Source: Microscillaceae bacterium
Lineage (GTDB): Bacteria; Bacteroidota; Bacteroidia; Cytophagales; Microscillaceae
Assembly: GCA_011390205.1 (NCBI GenBank)
Contig: JAABSX010000022.1
Span: 1 to 60,529, forward strand
Direction: 5' to 3'
DNA length: 60,529 nucleotides
The notes below the pieces were generated by a model. That model saw only the letters and a list, made by a program, of their open reading frames with translations, did not search any database and had not been told where the DNA came from. Each line of letters begins with the position of its first letter. The stretch's first letter is position 1. The translations under genes were made by a program, and so were the position numbers. Below, piece after piece: positions 9,546-18,301 of the stretch.

Positions 9546-11243
9546 TTATTGATTTTTTAGTTCATTTACTTTTTGATCTTTCTGCTTGATTTGTTCTTTG
9601 AGATTTTTAATTTGTTCTTTGTATTTTTTGATGGCTGTTCGGAGGATGTTTGCATTTGCCTCTATTTTTTTCTCTTGTATTCTGAGGGTAGTTTCTACGG
9701 TTTGGTTTTTTGCGATTTGTTCTTTAAGGTTTTTTTGGTCGTTTTCCATTTGTTGGTTTTGTTCTTTTAGGAGGGTTTGATTTTTCTCCATTTCTTCTTG
9801 TGTGGCTTGGAGTTCTTCCATATTTTGCCTCATTTCTTCTTCTTGGGCGGCTATTTCAGCATTTTTTTGTTTGAGTTCTTGTTCTATTCCTCGTGATTTT
9901 TCGAGGGCTTTTTGTAGGATAACTTCTGCTGTTTCTCTTTTTTTGTTTTGTACTTCGAGTTCTTTTTGTTTGCGGCTCATTTCTTCTTGTGTGGCTTGGA
10001 GTTCCTCCATATTTTGCCTCATTTCTTCTTCTTGGGCGGCTATTTCAGCATTTTTTTGTTTGAGTTCTTGTTCTATTCTTCGTGATTTTCCGAGGGCTTT
10101 TTGTAGAATAATTTCTGCTGCTTCTCTTTTTTTGTTTTGTATTTCGAGTTCTTTTTGTTTGATTTTCATTTCTTCTTGCGTAGCTTGAAGTTCCTCCATA
10201 TTTTGCCTCATTTCTTCTTCTTGGGCTCTGAGGGCTTCTTCTTTCTCTTGGCTATCTCTGAGAAGCTGTTTTGTTTTCTGATTATTTTGTGAGATAATGA
10301 GTGTGCTGGTGAGGCTTTCTGCTATTTTTTCGACAAACTCAATCTGATAAGGTGCAAACTCTGAGAGGGAGGCGATTTCTAATACACCTATGATTTGATC
10401 TTCTTTTTGCAGTGGCACTATCAGAAGAGCTTGAGGGCTGATGTCACCCAGTGCAGAGCTAATCTGAAGGTAATCTGTGGGCACTTCTGACAAATAAATG
10501 GTTTTGCCATTGAGGTAAGCTTGCCCTATGAGCCCTTCGGCGTGATTGTCTGTAATTTGAATGGTTTTTTCTAAGTATTTTTTTCGGTTATAAGCATAGC
10601 AGCTAATCATGTGGAGGTATTCAGTGTCTTCTTCTTTTCTATCTGTGATGAATATTCCCCCTTGTGTTGCCCCAGTGTATTCAATGATTTGAGATAGTAT
10701 TTGGTTATTGAGCATCTCAAAATCTTGGTTGTGCTCACGCATAATATCTGAGAAGAGCGTCAATCCTTCTACTGTCCAGTTTCTTTCTTTTTCGTCTTGG
10801 TTTATTTTCTGCAATCCGAGCTGCATGTTTTTGAGTGCATTGGCGAGTTGGTCATTTTGTGTTTGCTCGGTATCTTCACTTATTTGGTATTCTACGTGTA
10901 GGTCTCCCTGTTCAATGGCTTTGATAAATTCAGTGGCTTGCCGAATATTATCAGAGAGCCTATTGATGGTCTTGGCTATATTGCTCAGTTCTGTTTGTTT
11001 TTGTAGGGGGATTCGGTGTTTAATTTCTCCACGACGTATTGGCGTAGCATTTTGAGAAATCTCTATGAGTGGCATTAGGAGCTGATTTTGGGTGATTCTG
11101 TAGGCAAATAAATAGATAAAGAGCAGAATGGCGCAGGCTGCTTCATCTCCCCAGTGTGTATTATTTTGGAAGAGGGGATAAAGTGCAAGCGTAATCAGAC
11201 TGATGGCTACATACAACGAAAGTGCTTTTTGCTTGGTAGTCAA
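9546..11243 (-). CDS. membrane GAF-domain protein with long repeated coiled coil
   Basis: The 565-residue protein has two N-terminal membrane segments (about residues 9-25 and 33-48), a HAMP-like helical linker (about 50-120), a GAF domain (about 160-315, with segments GGIFITDR, GLIGQAYLNGKTIYL and ALLIVPLQ) and a ~240-residue coiled coil. The coil holds a 63-residue unit present 2.3 times, each beginning AQEEEMRQNMEELQATQEEM. No kinase, phosphatase, cyclase or receiver domain follows, so it looks like a sensor or scaffold that signals through a partner. The start is TTG 11241-11243: an in-frame stop lies eight codons upstream and no ATG is available. Similar QNMEELQATQEEM helices occur in Bacteroidota HAMP/SpoIIE proteins. 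Confidence 0.82.
   Translation of the reverse strand: MTTKQKALSLYVAISLITLALYPLFQNNTHWGDEAACAILLFIYLFAYRITQNQLLMPLIEISQNATPIRRGEIKHRIPLQKQTELSNIAKTINRLSDNIRQATEFIKAIEQGDLHVEYQISEDTEQTQNDQLANALKNMQLGLQKINQDEKERNWTVEGLTLFSDIMREHNQDFEMLNNQILSQIIEYTGATQGGIFITDRKEEDTEYLHMISCYAYNRKKYLEKTIQITDNHAEGLIGQAYLNGKTIYLSEVPTDYLQISSALGDISPQALLIVPLQKEDQIIGVLEIASLSEFAPYQIEFVEKIAESLTSTLIISQNNQKTKQLLRDSQEKEEALRAQEEEMRQNMEELQATQEEMKIKQKELEIQNKKREAAEIILQKALGKSRRIEQELKQKNAEIAAQEEEMRQNMEELQATQEEMSRKQKELEVQNKKRETAEVILQKALEKSRGIEQELKQKNAEIAAQEEEMRQNMEELQATQEEMEKNQTLLKEQNQQMENDQKNLKEQIAKNQTVETTLRIQEKKIEANANILRTAIKKYKEQIKNLKEQIKQKDQKVNELKNQ
9789..10227. repeat. 189-bp tandem repeat inside the GAF coiled-coil gene
   Basis: The same segment starts at 9789, 9978 and 10167, a period of exactly 189 bp (63 codons, nine heptads). 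The first two units are full length and nearly identical at DNA level; the third is about 60 bp. Confidence 0.9.
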
Positions 11244-11343
11244 TATCGAATCGTTTAATTTTATTTAACAAATGTTATTTAGCAAATATATTGCTAGAAG
11301 GTATGCTATTTTCTGCTTCAATGATTAATTATTTTTTAGTAAT

Positions 11344-12075
11344 CTAGCCTTCGTACCAGTTTTCCATATTTTTTTCTTTGCTTCTGAGGTCATCAAATTC
11401 TAAGAACTCTTCCCAAAATGCAGTTTGGGGGACACTTGCGACACAAATCATGCTTTCTTTTTTGATAGGGTGTTCAAAATATACTTTTCGGGCGTGCAGA
11501 TTGATATCGCCTTCGGCGTTTCCTCGGGGGTATCCGTATTTGACATCTCCTCTGATGGGGCAGCCCATTTTGGCAAGCTGTACTCTAATCTGATGCGGTC
11601 TGCCTGTGATAGGGTTTACTTCTAAAAGCCAAAGTTCATTCATTTTGCCCAATACCCTGTATTTGAGCTCCGCTTTTTGCCCTTCGGGGTGTGGGTAATC
11701 ATAGGCCGTAACTTGGTTTTTGGCATTGTCTTTTATGAGCCAGTGTGTAAGTTTTCCTTGTTTTTCGGGTGGTTTGCGGCGCACTACTGCCCAGTAGGTT
11801 TTTTGAATATCACGGGTTCTGAATAGTTCGTTGATTCGCTCTAGAGCCTTCGAGGTGCGGGCTAAAATCACCAATCCACTGACGGGGCGGTCTATCCTAT
11901 GCGGAATCCCGAGGTAAACAGCTCCAGGTTTGTCATATTTTGTTTTGATATACTCTTTGGCATAATCTGCCAGACAGCGGTCTCCTGTTTTATCACCCTG
12001 TACGAGAAGTCCACTCACTTTATTGACGATGAGCAGGTGGTTGTCTTCATAAATGACATCAAATGGGTTTTGCAT
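11344..12075 (-). CDS. RluA-family pseudouridine synthase
   Basis: This enzyme converts specific uridines in rRNA or tRNA to pseudouridine. The 243-residue protein has the RluA motif GIPHRIDRPVSGL with catalytic Asp at residue 62, an N-terminal VIYEDNHLLIVNKVSGLLV strand region and the conserved GRPHQIRVQLA block. There is no S4 domain, so it is of the short RluA/TruC-like type; which RNA site it modifies cannot be read from sequence. The start is ATG 12073-12075. It is followed after 100 bp by the GAF gene and preceded by surE on the same strand. Confidence 0.9.
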   Translation of the reverse strand: MQNPFDVIYEDNHLLIVNKVSGLLVQGDKTGDRCLADYAKEYIKTKYDKPGAVYLGIPHRIDRPVSGLVILARTSKALERINELFRTRDIQKTYWAVVRRKPPEKQGKLTHWLIKDNAKNQVTAYDYPHPEGQKAELKYRVLGKMNELWLLEVNPITGRPHQIRVQLAKMGCPIRGDVKYGYPRGNAEGDINLHARKVYFEHPIKKESMICVASVPQTAFWEEFLEFDDLRSKEKNMENWYEG

Positions 12076-12184
12076 AATTTAAGATACTTTGTAATGAGTG
12101 AATGAGTGAATTAATTATCATTGTGTTACATTAAAATTACTGAACCAAATTTTAATAATTCTCCGAGGTATTTTGTGAGTTTAG

Positions 12185-12973
12185 TTAGTTTTCTTGGGTA
12201 GATAAGTTCCATTCATTAAGGCTGCTCAATAAATGGTGTGCTGTAAGGTCGCACTGACAAGGTACTATGGAGACATAGTTGTTTTTTAGTGCCCATTCAT
12301 CGGTGTCTTGTCCTTTGTCTTGGTTCACAAATTTACCTGTAAGCCAGAAGTACCTTCTTCCGTAAGGGTCTTCACGCTCATCAAACTCCTCGCCCCAGTG
12401 CCCTAAGGTCTGCCTACAGATGCGAATGCCTTTGATAGGTTCAGCTGATTTTGCGGGGATATTTACATTCAATGCAATGCCTTTCGGGATACCTTGCTTG
12501 AGCACATTCTCCACCACTGCCTTGATAAAGGGTTTTACGTGCGACATATCCGCTTGGTGTCCATAGTCACAGAGAGAAAATCCAATGGAAGGGATACCTT
12601 CTATAGCACCTTCCATAGCGGCTGACATGGTGCCAGAGTAAATTACACTGATGGAAGAGTTGCTGCCATGGTTAATGCCACTGACCACGAGGTCGGGCTT
12701 TTTGTCTTTGAATATATAATGCTTGGCAAGCTTGATACAGTCAGCAGGAGTGCCTGAGCATTCATAGGCTTTTACCCCCTCGAATATATCGTTTTCATCC
12801 AATCTGAGTGCATTTCCGATAGTGATGGCGTGCCCCATTCCTGATTGGGGGCTGTCAGGGGCTACTACTACGACCTCTCCGATTTCTTTCATGATATTGA
12901 CAAGTGTGCGGATGCCTGGGGCAGTGATGCCATCGTCATTGGCTACTAAGATGGTGGGTTTAGAAGAACTCAT
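12185..12973 (-). CDS. surE: 5'/3'-nucleotidase SurE
   Basis: SurE is a metal-dependent phosphatase of nucleoside monophosphates and short polyphosphates, linked to stationary-phase survival. The 262-residue protein has the metal-binding NDDG (Asp 13 and 14), the loop APDSPQSGMGHAIT with the active-site Ser 44, and SGINHGSN, all classical SurE motifs. Its length is typical. The start is ATG 12971-12973. The upstream minus-strand gene (12984-13622) ends 10 bp away, so the two are probably co-transcribed. Confidence 0.95.
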   Translation of the reverse strand: MSSSKPTILVANDDGITAPGIRTLVNIMKEIGEVVVVAPDSPQSGMGHAITIGNALRLDENDIFEGVKAYECSGTPADCIKLAKHYIFKDKKPDLVVSGINHGSNSSISVIYSGTMSAAMEGAIEGIPSIGFSLCDYGHQADMSHVKPFIKAVVENVLKQGIPKGIALNVNIPAKSAEPIKGIRICRQTLGHWGEEFDEREDPYGRRYFWLTGKFVNQDKGQDTDEWALKNNYVSIVPCQCDLTAHHLLSSLNEWNLSTQEN

Positions 12974-12983
12974 TTGTTTTTAT

Positions 12984-13622
12984 TTATCTTTTTTTAGAAT
13001 TAAAATAATTAATAATGCTTGCCATGTCTTGTTTACTTTCAAAATTAACTCTATTTTCTTTAATATAAAGTTTTATATCTCTTTCTCTGTCTTTGAGCAG
13101 GTAGAGTAATCCTTTTTTAGTCCCATTGAATGGTACAATCTTGCCACTTTTGTATAAAAAGTAGAATTCTCTTTTGAGTATATTTTGCCTCATCGGGATG
13201 CCTGGGTTCATTACATAAGGGTTATTATTGACGATGGTCTGCACCACCATACTTTCTCTGCACAGCAGCGTGATGGGTTCGCCCTGCATGATTAACTCAA
13301 AATAAGTGGGTGTGGGGTAGTTAGATACTTTTGGATAGGGCAAGGCATAGTAATGCCTTTCTCTTTGCTCAAATCTATCTAAAAAATAAAAAGCTATGGC
13401 ATTTCGTGCAGTGAGGGTTTTGAGCCCTGTGGCAGTTTCTATTTGTACTACCTCATCTTGCAGGCTAAATTTAAGTGTGCCTGAGAGGGTGTCTCCTTCT
13501 TCTAAGAAAACAGTGCCTGAGTGCCAGTAGTTTTCTGCAAAAGCCTGGGCGAACGTTTCATTTTTAGAAAAAAAACAAACAATCAGTATAATTATTACAA
13601 AGTGAGCGTATTTCATAGTCAT
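12984..13622 (-). CDS. exported protein, function unknown
   Basis: The 212-residue protein has a signal peptide (hydrophobic VIIILIVCFF ending at FAQ). The mature part is rich in beta-type segments: it begins YWHSGTVFLEEGDTLSGTLKF, a pattern I associate with uncharacterised Bacteroidota envelope proteins. The C-terminal half is basic (LKDRERDIKLYIKENR). No enzymatic motif is seen. Two ATGs, at 13620-13622 and two codons later, are equally possible. It lies 10 bp upstream of surE on the same strand. Confidence 0.78.
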   Translation of the reverse strand: MTMKYAHFVIIILIVCFFSKNETFAQAFAENYWHSGTVFLEEGDTLSGTLKFSLQDEVVQIETATGLKTLTARNAIAFYFLDRFEQRERHYYALPYPKVSNYPTPTYFELIMQGEPITLLCRESMVVQTIVNNNPYVMNPGIPMRQNILKREFYFLYKSGKIVPFNGTKKGLLYLLKDRERDIKLYIKENRVNFESKQDMASIINYFNSKKR

Positions 13623-13666
13623 ATTTTAGTTTCAAATGGCAGAGCTATGTTTCAGATTCAGTGTTA

Positions 13667-13746
13667 CACTGTCATGCCGAGAAGTATCTGTTTTTTTATG
13701 ATGTATCCTTTTGGCAGGCTTTCAGATTTTTAACGGAATAACAGTG
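13667..13746. repeat. inverted pair of a TGTCATNCCG-type short repeat
   Basis: Positions 13667-13690 and 13723-13746 are imperfect inverted copies of one ~24-bp unit related to the repeats at 58516-58635. A perfect 13-bp palindrome (CAGTG-TTA-CACTG, 13659-13671) overlaps the left copy. It lies past the ribBA stop and upstream of the 12984-13622 gene, and may also terminate ribBA. Confidence 0.6.
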
Positions 13747-13768
13747 AAAAATCAACACATCTACCCTT

Positions 13769-14989
13769 TTAACCCTTCAGAATGGTATGCCCCATTTTAT
13801 CTCTTTTGGTGGCAAGGTATTTTTCATTGTGGGGGTTGGGATGGACTTCTATGGGCACAGTGTCCGTAATTTCGAGTCCATATCCTATCAGTCCAGCTCT
13901 TTTTTTAGGGTTATTAGAGATTAATTTCATTTTAGTAACGCCCAAATCACGTAATATTTGTGCACCTACGCCATAATCTCTTTCATCCATCTTGAAGCCA
14001 AGCTCTACATTTGCCTCTACGGTGTCTCTGCCCTGTTCTTGTAGTTTATAGGCTTTGAGTTTATTGAGTAGACCGATTCCTCTGCCTTCTTGGTTCATAT
14101 ACAGTACGATTCCCTTGCCTTCTTGCTCCACCATTTGGAGTGCTTTGTGGAGCTGTTCCCCACAGTCGCAGCGGCATGAGCCGAAGATATCTCCCGTAAC
14201 ACAAGAGGAGTGAACCCTGACCATGACGGGTTCGTTTTTTTCCCAAGAGCCTTTGACTAGAGCTAGGTGCATCTCATCGGTATTGAGCTGGCGGTATGCC
14301 ACCATATCAAAATCTCCATAGGTAGTGGGCATTTCTACACCTATTTCGCGCTTGATGAGTGATTCGTGCTTTAAGCGGTAGGCGATTAAATCTTCTATGC
14401 TTACGAGTTTGAGTTTGAATTTATCAGCCACTATGCGGAGGTCTGGCAGGCGCGCCATAGAGCCATCTTCATTGAGGATTTCTACAAGTACGCCTACAGG
14501 GGCTAGCCCAGCCAGCCTTGCAAAATCTACTGCGGCTTCGGTATGCCCTGTTCGGCGCAGGACTCCCCCTTTGCGTGCTTTGAGTGGGAAAATATGTCCA
14601 GGTCTTCCAAGTTCGGAGGGCTTGGTGCTAGGGTCAGTGAGTGCTTTGATGGTTTTGGCACGGTCATGCACAGAGATGCCTGTGGTGCAGCCATAGCCTA
14701 GCAAATCTACTGAGACGGTAAAAGGGGTGGCATGGGTAGCCGTGTTTTTGCCTACCATTAGGTCAAGGTCAAGCTCTTGGCATCTTTCTTCGGTGAGGGA
14801 TGTACAGATGAGCCCTCGCCCTTCTTTTGCCATAAAATTGACAATTTCGGGGGTGATGCAGTCAGCAGCACAGATAAAATCACCTTCGTTCTCACGGTTT
14901 TCATCATCTACTACGATGATGACCTCACCATTTTTGATTGCCTTGATGGCGTCTTCTATGGGGTCAAGTTTTATGGGGGTGTTATTCAT
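13769..14989 (-). CDS. ribBA: bifunctional DHBP synthase / GTP cyclohydrolase II (RibBA)
   Basis: This enzyme supplies both precursors of riboflavin: the N-terminal half makes 3,4-dihydroxy-2-butanone 4-phosphate from ribulose 5-phosphate and the C-terminal half opens GTP. The 406-residue protein has the RibB acidic loop [10 protein letters not shown] (about residues 27-36) and [16 protein letters not shown], then the RibA zinc site [18 protein letters not shown] and the [13 protein letters not shown] block. Both halves look intact. The start is ATG 14987-14989. I saw no FMN riboswitch in the 351 bp upstream. Other rib genes are not in the window. Confidence 0.95.
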   Translation of the reverse strand: MNNTPIKLDPIEDAIKAIKNGEVIIVVDDENRENEGDFICAADCITPEIVNFMAKEGRGLICTSLTEERCQELDLDLMVGKNTATHATPFTVSVDLLGYGCTTGISVHDRAKTIKALTDPSTKPSELGRPGHIFPLKARKGGVLRRTGHTEAAVDFARLAGLAPVGVLVEILNEDGSMARLPDLRIVADKFKLKLVSIEDLIAYRLKHESLIKREIGVEMPTTYGDFDMVAYRQLNTDEMHLALVKGSWEKNEPVMVRVHSSCVTGDIFGSCRCDCGEQLHKALQMVEQEGKGIVLYMNQEGRGIGLLNKLKAYKLQEQGRDTVEANVELGFKMDERDYGVGAQILRDLGVTKMKLISNNPKKRAGLIGYGLEITDTVPIEVHPNPHNEKYLATKRDKMGHTILKG

Positions 14990-15340
14990 AAGTAATTATA
15001 AATTGTATTGCTTGTGATTTTTTGTCTATCAGTTAGTTATGTTTGATGAGACCCACAAGCGCATTTTGTTTAGATGCGTATCAAAAAATAAATGTTCAAA
15101 ATATAAAAGATGTTTATTAGCATTACTAAAGCAAAGGAACATATAAAATGTTAAAGAGAAAATTAGAAATTTACCATTATGCACACAATTTAAGACCTGA
15201 GTGTAGCCTGATTTTGGAAGAGGCACCAAAGCTTCAGGAGGGCAATACACCTGTAAGTAAATTGATAATTACTCAATGTTACATCTATAACACTACCAAA
15301 TAACAATATAAACTATTTTAGTAGAGGCGTTTACTGAGAT
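14990..15340. other. 351-bp intergenic region upstream of ribBA
   Basis: This AT-rich stretch must carry the ribBA promoter. I see no conserved riboswitch core. A 51-codon plus-strand frame (15148-15303) is listed separately. Confidence 0.4.
15148..15303 (+). CDS. possible small ORF, 51 residues
   Basis: The frame runs from ATG 15148 to TAA 15301-15303 with an AAAGGA-like sequence about 10 bp upstream of the ATG. The peptide starts MLKRKLEIYHYAHNLRPECS and is mixed charged/hydrophobic rather than low complexity. I recognise no family and no neighbour supports it, so it may be chance or a relic. It is antisense to a 73-codon frame that looks like a shadow. Confidence 0.25.
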   Translation: MLKRKLEIYHYAHNLRPECSLILEEAPKLQEGNTPVSKLIITQCYIYNTTK

Positions 15341-16438
15341 TTAGTTTTTCTTTTTAAAGTAAAGCTCTTCTATTTTCTTAGTGGTGTAATACTGTGCAAA
15401 GCCAATGATTTGCTCAGCCGTGCCCAGTACTATCATTACGTCTCCTTCGGTAATCTCTGTCTGTGGTGTAGGATTGATAAGAAAGCCGTTGTCTGCATCT
15501 TTAAAGCCCATGATGTAAGCCCCTGTGATATTTCGGATACCAAGATCTAATATACTTTTATCTCTAAAATCCTCTCTAAAGTCACTGTAAGAAAATTCTT
15601 CTAGCTTAAGTTTGCCTGTGCCACTAATCATATCTAAAAACTCTACGACCTCAGGGCGGGTTACGAGGTTTGCCATATACATACCTCCGATGAGGTCTGG
15701 GCGCACAAGCCTATTTGCACCTGCTCTGAGGAGTTTGCTTTCGGCTGTGGCTTCATTGGCACGTGCTATGATTTTGATATGAGGGTTGAGCTGTCTGGCA
15801 GTCAGGGTTACAAATACATTGTCAGCATCATAGGGCAGTGTCGTAATCAGTGCAAATGCACGCTCAACCCCTGCTATTTTTAAGACATCATCTTGGGTGG
15901 CATCTCCTTCTATGTAGGCTACATCTGGATTTCGGTCAAATTCATTGGGGTTTTCTTTTAGCAGTGCTAAGTTTTTATCAATAATGACAAAAGATACTTT
16001 TTCCTTAAAAAACTCCTCACAGGTCTTTTGCCCGTTTTTGCCGAAGCCACAAATAATCACATGGTTTTTTAATCTTTTCACTTTACGATTACTGATATAA
16101 TGGCTAAAAACTTCTCTTAACTCTCCTTCCAAGATATAACTGGTCAATACAGAGGCAAACAAGGCAAACACTGCCAAGTTGATAATGATAAAAAAGGCAG
16201 TAAACAAACGCCCTTCATCAGATAGCTGATGCACCTCTGAGAAGCCCACCGTACCGATGGTAATGATGGTCATATAAAAAGCATCTGCCAAGTTCCAGCC
16301 TTCTATGCTCATGTAACCCGTTACTCCTAACAGAATGCTGAGGCACAAGATACCGACTGCCCAAAATAGTTTTGAGAGTCTTTCATCAAAATATGCTCGT
16401 AATAAAGAAGATGTATAGAAGCTTTTTTTGATGTCCAT
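15341..16438 (-). CDS. two-TM potassium channel with RCK domains
   Basis: This is a ligand-gated K+ channel of the MthK/Kch type: two membrane helices around a pore loop, then cytoplasmic RCK (TrkA-N and TrkA-C) domains. The 365-residue protein has membrane segments near 22-42 and 75-97, filter TIITIGTVGFSE (residues 58-69 or so), Rossmann motif VIICGFGKNG, and a C-terminal TrkA-C domain ending in EGDVMIVLG. The filter has TVGFS-E instead of TVGYG-D. I chose ATG 16436-16438; an upstream TTG at 16451 would add five residues. The gene starts just after a terminator hairpin, so it has its own promoter or readthrough from hslU. Confidence 0.9.
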   Translation of the reverse strand: MDIKKSFYTSSLLRAYFDERLSKLFWAVGILCLSILLGVTGYMSIEGWNLADAFYMTIITIGTVGFSEVHQLSDEGRLFTAFFIIINLAVFALFASVLTSYILEGELREVFSHYISNRKVKRLKNHVIICGFGKNGQKTCEEFFKEKVSFVIIDKNLALLKENPNEFDRNPDVAYIEGDATQDDVLKIAGVERAFALITTLPYDADNVFVTLTARQLNPHIKIIARANEATAESKLLRAGANRLVRPDLIGGMYMANLVTRPEVVEFLDMISGTGKLKLEEFSYSDFREDFRDKSILDLGIRNITGAYIMGFKDADNGFLINPTPQTEITEGDVMIVLGTAEQIIGFAQYYTTKKIEELYFKKKN

Positions 16439-16455
16439 TTTTTGGAAAATCAAAA

Positions 16456-16480
16456 ACCTGCTTTTCTCAAAAAAGCAGGT
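16456..16480 (-). terminator. hairpin with T-run just upstream of the K+ channel gene
   Basis: A perfect 10-bp inverted repeat (16456-16465 with 16471-16480) has a 5-nt loop and is followed on the minus strand by TTTTT. It lies 17 bp before the channel ATG and could end transcripts from hslU or act as an attenuator. Confidence 0.6.
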
Positions 16481-16498
16481 CTTGTATAAAAAATATGC

Positions 16499-16588
16499 TT
16501 ACTTGACGATTTTTGTGAAGAAGGTGCAGCCTCCGAGACAGCCTGAAGACTGCTCTAGGGCTTTGCTCTCACAAAAATGGTCAGAGAA
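16499..16588 (-). pseudogene. Cys-rich coding relic without start codon
   Basis: On the minus strand a 29-codon frame ends at TAA (16499-16501) and is preceded directly by an in-frame TAG (16589-16591). It contains no ATG, GTG or TTG. The peptide is Cys/Gly-rich (SSGCLGGCTFFTKIVK at its end) and more GC-rich than its surroundings. It sits between two terminator hairpins. It may be a gene relic or a small RNA; I recognise no family. Confidence 0.25.
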
Positions 16589-16594
16589 CTAAAA

Positions 16595-16611
16595 ATATTG
16601 AACTTCAATAT
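16595..16611 (-). terminator. terminator after hslU
   Basis: A palindrome (ATATTGAA, central base, TTCAATAT) lies 17 bp past the hslU stop and is followed on the minus strand by TTTT. Confidence 0.5.
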
Positions 16612-16628
16612 ATGAATTTATTTAGAAT

Positions 16629-18026
16629 TTATAAAATATATTGGCTTAAGTCTTTGTTTCTAATCAAATCTTTGAGGTATTCATCTACGGTTTCTTTGGT
16701 GATGACAATCTGTGCATTCGCCCCAATGATGTCAGGCACTTCAAATAAAAATTTATTGAGCAGGTGGCTCATCACCGTATGTAAACGGCGTGCACCGATG
16801 TTTTCTATCTCAGAATTGACCTGAAATGCGATTTCGGCAATGCGCTCAAGTGCATCATCATGAAAACTAAGTACTACCTCTTCGGAGGCAAGCAAAGCCA
16901 CATACTGTTTGGTGAGGGCGTTTCGGGGCTCTTTCAGGATTTGATAAAAATCATCTTTGGTGAGGCTATTTAGCTCTACCCTGATAGGGAATCTTCCTTG
17001 AAGCTCTGGGATAAGGTCAGAGGGTTTGGCTACGTGAAAAGCACCAGCGGCAATAAAAAGCACGTGGTCTGTCTTGACGATTCCGTACTTGGTATTGACT
17101 GAGCTACCCTCTACAATGGGGAGCAAATCACGCTGTACACCTTCTCTGCTCACATCTGGGCCTCCGCTTCCTGCACCTGAGCGGTTGGCTATTTTGTCTA
17201 TTTCATCTATAAAAATAATCCCTGAGTTTTCTGCTTTTCGGAGGGCTTCTTCTTTGACCTCATCCATGTCTATGAGTTTAGAAGTTTCTTCTTCTAGGAG
17301 TATTTTTCGGGCTTCGGCGATGCTTACCTTTCGTCTTTTATCTTTTTTGGGGAGCATCCCACTAATCATCTCTTGGATATTAATCATGGCCATTTCGTCC
17401 ATGCCTGGGCCTACCATGCCCACATTAGAGCCAGAGCTTTGATGCACACTAATCTCTATTTTGCGCTCGTCCATTTCACCATTTTTGATTTTTTCACGGA
17501 ATCGCTCACGGGTTTTTTCGTTGATTTCTTGGTCTTCTCCTCCGTTATTATCTATGGCAAAGCCCGTGAATGAGTTGCTCGTATTTCGTTTTTCTTTGAC
17601 AGGGGGGATGAGCACATCTAAGATAATCTCCTCTACAATCTGGGCAGCTTTTTCTCTTACGGTTTCTTTTTTGGCAGCTTTTACCATATTGACAGATTGC
17701 TCCACCAAATCTCTGACCATACTTTCTACATCTCTGCCCACATAGCCCACTTCGGTAAATTTAGAAGCTTCTACTTTTGTGAAAGGTGCATCTGCGATTT
17801 TGGCAAGCCTTCGGGCAATCTCTGTCTTCCCTACCCCTGTAGCACCGATGAGCAGGATATTATTCGGCACGATTTCGTTTTGCATCTCCAGAGATGCATT
17901 CATGCGTCTCCACCTATTTCTGAGGGCGATGGCTACATTTCGTTTTGCATCTTTTTGTCCTATGATGTATTTATCTAGCTCGGCCACGATTTGCTGGGGT
18001 GTTAGGGCATTTTTACTTTCTATCAT
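16629..18026 (-). CDS. hslU: ATP-dependent protease ATPase subunit HslU (ClpY)
   Basis: HslU is the AAA+ unfoldase that feeds substrates to the HslV peptidase. The 465-residue protein has Walker A GATGVGKT (residues 61-68), the pore loop GYVG (94-97), Walker B IIFIDEIDKIA and the C-terminal DLSQYIL, which in this family docks into HslV. The charged intermediate domain is between Walker A and B. The start is ATG 18024-18026. hslV is not adjacent and not in the window, so the peptidase must be encoded elsewhere. The 275 bp to the divergent gene at 18302 contain the promoters. Confidence 0.95.
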   Translation of the reverse strand: MIESKNALTPQQIVAELDKYIIGQKDAKRNVAIALRNRWRRMNASLEMQNEIVPNNILLIGATGVGKTEIARRLAKIADAPFTKVEASKFTEVGYVGRDVESMVRDLVEQSVNMVKAAKKETVREKAAQIVEEIILDVLIPPVKEKRNTSNSFTGFAIDNNGGEDQEINEKTRERFREKIKNGEMDERKIEISVHQSSGSNVGMVGPGMDEMAMINIQEMISGMLPKKDKRRKVSIAEARKILLEEETSKLIDMDEVKEEALRKAENSGIIFIDEIDKIANRSGAGSGGPDVSREGVQRDLLPIVEGSSVNTKYGIVKTDHVLFIAAGAFHVAKPSDLIPELQGRFPIRVELNSLTKDDFYQILKEPRNALTKQYVALLASEEVVLSFHDDALERIAEIAFQVNSEIENIGARRLHTVMSHLLNKFLFEVPDIIGANAQIVITKETVDEYLKDLIRNKDLSQYIL

Positions 18027-18174
18027 GTATGTATTTCTGTAAATGCAATAAATATTAAATTATAGATGAATAAAACCATTGAAATGACAAGGTATTCTCA
18101 TCTTTGATTAAGTGGTTTTTTGTTTTTGGTGGTGATTTACAACCATCTCACAAATATACAATTTTGTAATGAGA

Positions 18175-18187
18175 TTACCATTGGTAA
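18175..18187. promoter_or_regulatory. short palindrome in a divergent promoter region
   Basis: TTACC-ATT-GGTAA lies between divergent hslU and the 18302 gene. It could be an operator, but nothing else supports this. Confidence 0.2.
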
Positions 18188-18301
18188 ATGAATTACCCAT
18201 AAAACAAACCTCCAGTTTCTAAACAGAAAAAAGGATTAAATGTTAAATAGCAGACATAAGTCATACTTAAAGAATTAATCATAAGCCTAAAAATATATCT
18301 G

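Noticed and set aside
9802-10188. Plus-strand 128-codon ORF
   Set aside because: It is an antisense shadow of the 189-bp coiled-coil repeats.
9789-10227. CRISPR array
   Set aside because: The repeats are 189 bp, coding and in frame, with no spacers.
14990-15340. FMN riboswitch upstream of ribBA
   Set aside because: The conserved core of an FMN riboswitch is not visible in this stretch on either strand.
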